Part shown: positions 59,920 through 64,000 of the stretch, in pieces | Layout of the letters: each line of letters starts with the position of its first letter | How positions within the stretch are numbered: position 1 is the stretch's first letter | Assembly: GCF_004522235.1 (NCBI RefSeq) | Contig: NZ_SDLT01000041.1 | Span: 1 to 64,000, forward strand | Direction: 5' to 3' | Origin: Amycolatopsis nivea | GTDB lineage: Bacteria; Actinomycetota; Actinomycetes; Mycobacteriales; Pseudonocardiaceae | DNA: 64,000 nucleotides | Program-made: the position numbers and the translations under genes | The notes under the pieces: generated by a model | Databases searched by the model: none | Seen by the model: only the letters and a program-made list of their open reading frames with translations | Told to the model about the DNA's origin: nothing

Positions 59920-59927
59920 GCGACTGC

Positions 59928-62348
59928 TCAACTGACCGACTGCGCTTTCGGCTGTTCACGGGATTTCCTGATCGCGTCGAAGATGCGCTCAGGGGTGGCG
60001 GGCAGTTCTCGGATGATGGCGGCGAAGGGCGTCAATGCGTCGTTCACGGCATTGAGGACCGCTGCCGGGGCTGCGATGAGCCCAGATTCGCCCATACCCT
60101 TGACGCCATAGGCGGTGTGCGCGGAGGGCGAGCACAGATGGGCGATCTCGAACGGAGGCGAGACGTCCATGGTCGGGACCTGGTAGTCGAGCAGCGTGGT
60201 GGTTTGCAACTGGCCGTCGCCGTCGTAGACAAGCCTCTCGAAGAGCGCCGCGCCGATTCCCTGGACCACCCCGCCGCGAATCTGGCCGTCGACGATGTCG
60301 GGATTGATGATGGTGCCGGCGTCCTCCACGGAGTAGACCTTCTCCACCTTGACGAAGCCCGTGAACGCGTCCACCTCGACGATCACCGCGTGGCCGCCGT
60401 TGGAGAACATCGGCCGGGACGGATCGTAGGCAGCCGTGGCTTCCATCGCCGGGTCGAATCCATCCGGCCAGACAGTGGAGTCGAAATAGATGGACGTGCA
60501 GATGTCGGTCACACTGACGGAGGCGTCCGGTACGCCCGCGACACGTGCGCTGCCGTCCTCCAGCTGGATGTCGTCCGGGGAGGCCTCGAGCATCGATGCG
60601 GCGACAGCGATGATCTTCTCCCTCAGTACGTGGGCGGCGCTGCTCACGGCACCGCCGGCTACCACCGCGCCCCGGCTGCCGAGGGTTCCGCTGCCGTACG
60701 CGTGCGAAGTCGACTCGCCTGCCCGCACAGTGACGTTCTCGTACGGGATTCCGAGCATGTCCGCGGCGACCTGGGCCATCGTCGTCCGGTTTCCCTGGCC
60801 CTGCGTCGTCAGTCCGATGGTGACGGTGGCGCATCCGTTGGGATCCATCCGGACGGTCGCGGTGTCGTGATAGACGTCGGGGAGGCCGTGAACGGCTCCC
60901 ATGGCCGTGCTCTCACCGCTGCTTTCCACGAAGACGCTCAACCCGAGGCCGAGGTAGCGGCCCCGTTCCCTGGCCTCGGCTTGCCGGGCGAGGAACGCCG
61001 GATAGTCGACCATCTTCTCCAGCATGTTGATGGTCTCGAGCCAGCTTCCTTCGTCAAAGCAGATTCCCTGTGGATTGACCCAGGGAAATCCCTTGACCAC
61101 GTTCTGGCGCCGGAACTCGAACGGCGACATGCCGCACGCCCGTGCCGCCTCGTCGGCCAGCGCCTCCCGAGCAAGCGTCCCGGCCATGTATCCGACTCCG
61201 CGGTAGGCGCCGACCGGGCACTTGTTGGTAGCAGTCGCCTCGTACACGTAGGTTGTCGCGGGAATGTCGTAGACGCCGGTCGGCGTGACGGCCGCCGCGC
61301 ACCAGGGCTCGACGGCCATGGACCAGGGCACCGAATGGTAGGCACCGCCGTCTCCGAGAGCGTGGGTTCTCACGGCGGAGATCCGCGCCTGCTCGTCGAG
61401 GGCGTAGGCGATCGTGACGAACTGCTCGTGCGCGTGGGTCGCCGCCATGAGGTTCTCGCGGCGGTCCTCGACCCAGGAGACCGGCGATCCCAGTTCACGT
61501 GCGAGCAGCGGGATGATCAGTTCCTCCGGGTACAGGTGCGCTTTCTGCCCGAACCCGCCTCCGGTGTCGGGGGTCAGCACCTCGACCCGGTGTTCGGGGA
61601 ACTCCAGGTAGGCAGTCAGGCAGTACCGCACGTAGTGCGGCACCTGGCTCGACGTCCAGACCCGGAGGTTCTGGCTTGTCCAGTCGTAGTCGGCGATACA
61701 TCCGCGGGTCTCCATGGGCAATGCCGCCAGCCGACCGGTGTAGTAAGTCGCCTCCACGACTCGGTGTGCCTCGTCGAATGCGGTATCGACGTCGCCGAAC
61801 GTCGCTCCTCCGAGCAGGCCGATGTTGTCGCTCAGCTGCTCGTTGGCGGCCGGGCCTCCTTTGCGGGCCGTCAGTGGGTCGACGACGACCGGCAGCTCGT
61901 CGAAGTCGAGGGAGACCAGATCGGCGGCATCTTCGGCCACTGCACGGCTGTCGGCGACAACGACCGCCACCGACTCGCCGACATACCGTACGACGTCGGT
62001 GGCCATGAGGGGCATGACAGTCGGAACGCAGCCCTCGACGTTGAGGACGCCTTCGACACCGCTGCAGAACCGGGCCGCATCGGCACCGGTCCATACGAGG
62101 TGGACGCCGGGAAGACCGGAAGCTGCGCTGGTGTCGATTCCGGTGATCCGGGCATGAGCAACCGGGCTGCGCACGAAGGCCGCGTGCAACTTTCCGGGCA
62201 GCCGCACATCGGCGAGATACTGCCCGCGGCCGGTCAGCAGCCGAGGGTCTTCATGCCGTTGTACGCGCGCCCCCACGGCCCGTGCCGCGACCTGCGGTGT
62301 CTTCGAGTGCGGCCCGTTCACCTGGTTCGTCTGGTCAGCTGCGGTCAT
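59928..62348 (-). CDS. ndhL: Molybdenum hydroxylase large subunit (nicotine dehydrogenase NdhL-like)
   Basis: 806 residues. Domain motifs are RHEDPRLLTGRGQYLADVRL, VRYVGESVAVVVADS, the cofactor segment TPDTGGGFGQKAHLYPEELI, GAYRGVGYMAGTLAREALAD, TTQGQGNRTTMAQVAADML and the catalytic Glu loop GVKGMGESGLIAAPAAVLNA. It is clearly distinct from the other large subunit, so two enzymes with different substrates are encoded. Contiguity with its S and M subunits, and the nearby 6-hydroxynicotine oxidase-like gene, favour the first step (nicotine to 6-hydroxynicotine). Overlaps the 2Fe-2S gene by ATGA. Confidence 0.83.
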   Translation of the reverse strand: MTAADQTNQVNGPHSKTPQVAARAVGARVQRHEDPRLLTGRGQYLADVRLPGKLHAAFVRSPVAHARITGIDTSAASGLPGVHLVWTGADAARFCSGVEGVLNVEGCVPTVMPLMATDVVRYVGESVAVVVADSRAVAEDAADLVSLDFDELPVVVDPLTARKGGPAANEQLSDNIGLLGGATFGDVDTAFDEAHRVVEATYYTGRLAALPMETRGCIADYDWTSQNLRVWTSSQVPHYVRYCLTAYLEFPEHRVEVLTPDTGGGFGQKAHLYPEELIIPLLARELGSPVSWVEDRRENLMAATHAHEQFVTIAYALDEQARISAVRTHALGDGGAYHSVPWSMAVEPWCAAAVTPTGVYDIPATTYVYEATATNKCPVGAYRGVGYMAGTLAREALADEAARACGMSPFEFRRQNVVKGFPWVNPQGICFDEGSWLETINMLEKMVDYPAFLARQAEARERGRYLGLGLSVFVESSGESTAMGAVHGLPDVYHDTATVRMDPNGCATVTIGLTTQGQGNRTTMAQVAADMLGIPYENVTVRAGESTSHAYGSGTLGSRGAVVAGGAVSSAAHVLREKIIAVAASMLEASPDDIQLEDGSARVAGVPDASVSVTDICTSIYFDSTVWPDGFDPAMEATAAYDPSRPMFSNGGHAVIVEVDAFTGFVKVEKVYSVEDAGTIINPDIVDGQIRGGVVQGIGAALFERLVYDGDGQLQTTTLLDYQVPTMDVSPPFEIAHLCSPSAHTAYGVKGMGESGLIAAPAAVLNAVNDALTPFAAIIRELPATPERIFDAIRKSREQPKAQSVS

Positions 62349-62851
62349 TGGCCGACCTCGTTCGCGTTGCCGTGCGCCGCGTCCAGAACAGCTTCGACGA
62401 TCTTTTCGTAACCGGTGCAACGACACAGGCAACCGGACAGCCCGTCCACGACTTCCTCTCTGGTAGGCCGCGGATTGTGCTCCAGAAGTGCCGTCGCCGA
62501 CATCAGGAACCCGGCCGTACAGAAGCCGCACTGCAACGCGTGCTGCCGACGGAACGACTCCTGCAGCGGAGACAGCGAGCTTCGTCCGGCCAGGCCCTCC
62601 ACCGTGCGCAGCTCGTGGCCGTCCGCCTGTGCTGCCAGCATCAGACATGACCGCACCGGCTTGTCATCGAGCAGCACGGTGCATGCTCCGCACACTCCGT
62701 GCTCGCAGCCCAGTTTCGTGCCGGTCAGCCCGAGTTGATCTCGGAGGTGATCGGCCAGGCTGTCCCGTGCGGCGACCCTGGTTGTGGTCTCCCGCCCGTT
62801 GACGCGAATCGTCACGTCGAGATGCTCGGCGGGTTGGGCTTTCGTGGTCAT
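62345..62851 (-). CDS. ndhS: Molybdenum hydroxylase 2Fe-2S subunit (NdhS-like)
   Basis: 168 residues. Both clusters are intact: GCEHGVCGACTVLLDDKPVR then SCLMLA, and ALQCGFCTAGFLM with GCLCRCTGYEKIVEAVLDAA. It carries electrons from the molybdenum centre to FAD. The ATG at 62851 has AGGAGG and overlaps the FAD-subunit stop by ATGA, so the three subunits are translationally coupled in the order M-S-L. Confidence 0.92.
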   Translation of the reverse strand: MTTKAQPAEHLDVTIRVNGRETTTRVAARDSLADHLRDQLGLTGTKLGCEHGVCGACTVLLDDKPVRSCLMLAAQADGHELRTVEGLAGRSSLSPLQESFRRQHALQCGFCTAGFLMSATALLEHNPRPTREEVVDGLSGCLCRCTGYEKIVEAVLDAAHGNANEVGQ

Positions 62852-63699
62852 CGACGACCTCCTGCGTCTGCTACGGCGCGCTCGACAAGTCCAGCGACGA
62901 GATGAGCGCGGTACTCACGGGATCCGTGGATGTCCGAAATGAAGGACAACGAGGCAGCTGCTGCCTCGCCGGCCGATCTGGCGGCATCTCTGTCCACATC
63001 GGACCCGATGACGGCCTCCTCGGCGGCCGTCACACGCTGGAGAGTCCCTACCGCCGCGCCCACGGTGATCGTCGCCGCAGTGCACGTATTGGCGTTGAAC
63101 TCGAGGCGCACGCCGACCAGCGCCAGGCCGTAGTCGCCCGCCCTGCGCGCCACCTCGTGGAAGCTCCAACCACGGGCGTGGGTCGGCAACCACACGTCGG
63201 TGAGGATCTCGTCCGGCCGGATACTTGTCATGTAAGGGCCGAGGAAGAGCTCTTCGGCCGGAATCGTCCGGCGTCCCCGCACGCTCTGCACCTCGACCGC
63301 GCCGCCCAGGGTCAACAGCGCAAGCGGCCACTCGCCCGCGTTGTCGCCGTGCACGATCGAGCCGCCGATGGTGCCCCGCGACCGGATCTGGACGTGCGCG
63401 ATGTTGCGCCCTGCTTCGATCATCAGCGGCAACCGCTCGCGCACAAGGGGCGACGTAATCACCCTCTCGTGCGTGACCATCGCCCCGACACGCAGATAGT
63501 CGCCCGCTTCCTCGATCCGGTCCAGGCCTGGTATCCGTCCGATATCGACCAGCGTCGACGGGATGGCGAGCCGGATGGCCAGCAGCGGCATCAGGCTCTG
63601 GCCACCAGCGACGATCTTGGCGTCATCGTCTGCGTCGAGCAGGGCACACGCCTGTTCGATGGTTCGCGGTGCGACGTACCGCAGCGCGGGTAGCTTCAC
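62848..63699 (-). CDS. ndhF: Molybdenum hydroxylase FAD subunit (NdhF-like)
   Basis: 283 residues from a GTG at 63699 with AGGAGGGCGCC. FAD loops are DAKIVAGGQSLMPLLAIRLA and IRSRGTIGGSIVHGDNAGEW. Compared with the other FAD subunit in this window, the second loop has Gly-Asp-Asn rather than Ala-Asp-Ala, a marked divergence. It is the first gene of the M-S-L operon; the region upstream of 63700 should contain its promoter. Confidence 0.9.
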   Translation of the reverse strand: MKLPALRYVAPRTIEQACALLDADDDAKIVAGGQSLMPLLAIRLAIPSTLVDIGRIPGLDRIEEAGDYLRVGAMVTHERVITSPLVRERLPLMIEAGRNIAHVQIRSRGTIGGSIVHGDNAGEWPLALLTLGGAVEVQSVRGRRTIPAEELFLGPYMTSIRPDEILTDVWLPTHARGWSFHEVARRAGDYGLALVGVRLEFNANTCTAATITVGAAVGTLQRVTAAEEAVIGSDVDRDAARSAGEAAAASLSFISDIHGSREYRAHLVAGLVERAVADAGGRR

Positions 63700-63807
63700 G
63701 GCGCCCTCCTGTCGGGTTCGGCTGATTCACTGTGCCGCACCTGGAGAGATTGCGCTCTGACCGACAATGACAACCGAAGAAGCTCCTTTGTGCACATCAT
63801 GCTTATT

Positions 63808-63990
63808 TCAGGTAAGCTGCTGCCGCGTCGATGGGTCTTTGCAACGCTTCATCCCGGCGAGCGGCAGGGCAGGTCGGAAAAATACGGGGCCATGGGCCGG
63901 ATCAGCCTGGATCCTGTTGAGATGCCGCCGGCGTCGCGACCAGGCACCTTCGGCGGCAAGAAAGTCACACACGTCGGAGAGTTCGCTCAC
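63808..63990 (-). CDS. Possible small protein or gene remnant near the window end
   Basis: 60 codons from a GTG at 63990 with AAAGG five nt upstream. The product (SELSDVCDFLAAEGAWSRRR, then HLNRIQADPAHGPVFF) is not recognised and ends abruptly. It may be a decayed piece of a larger gene or a mobile element. The 63700-63807 stretch holds an AT-rich TCATGCTTATTTCAGG patch that may be promoter DNA. Confidence 0.3.
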   Translation of the reverse strand: MSELSDVCDFLAAEGAWSRRRRHLNRIQADPAHGPVFFRPALPLAGMKRCKDPSTRQQLT

Positions 63991-64000
63991 GGGAGCCTTT

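Noticed and set aside
60117..62411. 764-residue plus-strand frame opposite the NdhL-like gene
   Set aside because: Same kind of antisense shadow; the minus strand shows intact cofactor motifs.
1..64000. CRISPR array, tRNA or rRNA genes
   Set aside because: No regularly spaced repeats, cloverleaf-like elements or rRNA-like sequence were seen on reading.

Overview
The window is high-GC DNA with actinomycete codon usage, GTG/TTG starts and many ATGA or GTGA gene overlaps. The gene content (a secretin-free Tad pilus locus, EspR-like and XRE/DUF5753 regulators, DUF6879, an MAB_1171c-type membrane protein) points to a Pseudonocardiaceae member, probably Amycolatopsis or a close relative. No rRNA, tRNA or CRISPR array was recognised.

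Layout. (1) 1-13136: a Flp/Tad pilus locus. A long minus-strand run encodes a lipoprotein, a secreted protein, a SAF/CpaB-like protein, a TadZ-like ATPase, TadA, TadB, TadC, a Flp pilin, two TadE-like pseudopilins, a TadG-like protein and three accessory proteins; a prepilin peptidase is divergent. (2) 13284-14601: an HxlR regulator and a GGDEF protein. (3) 14789-29041: an accessory, regulator-rich region, all on the plus strand. It holds an EspR-like/ImmA/MAB_1171c/flavin monooxygenase operon, a DUF6879-XRE set, a radical SAM-exonuclease-dTMP kinase operon, small Cys-rich proteins, a degenerate Nudix protein and an overlapping run of unknown genes ending in two XRE regulators. (4) 29365-39327: a frameshifted STAS gene, then a LacI-controlled locus (esterase, GH32-like beta-fructosidase, peptide-type ABC importer). 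The last importer gene is fused in frame to a beta-lactamase-fold esterase. (5) 39381-42480: two secreted proteins and a decayed IS21-type transposase relic. (6) 42486-63699: a catabolic island that reads as a nicotine degradation cluster of the pyridine pathway.

How region 6 fits together. It encodes two complete three-subunit molybdenum hydroxylases (candidate nicotine dehydrogenase and ketone dehydrogenase), a 6-hydroxy-L-nicotine oxidase homologue, a 2,6-dihydroxypseudooxynicotine hydrolase homologue whose catalytic residues line up, a 2,6-dihydroxypyridine 3-hydroxylase homologue, a cyclase-family hydrolase plus a DABB protein that may handle ring opening, an omega-amidase-like nitrilase, a CoxG-like membrane protein, a WrbA-like quinone reductase, an FAD amine/amino-acid oxidase, an APC permease and two divergent PucR regulators. 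Together these could carry the pyridine ring to 2-oxoglutarate. A 4-methylaminobutyrate oxidase of the large known type, a succinate-semialdehyde dehydrogenase and molybdenum cofactor genes were not seen here.

Most striking signals: the nicotine-type cluster; a repeated 22-bp operator-like element (19 of 22 bases identical) linking the DUF6879-XRE operon to the radical SAM-exonuclease-TMK operon; the ABC ATPase-esterase fusion; matching operator-like sites flanking the LacI gene; and the STAS frameshift.
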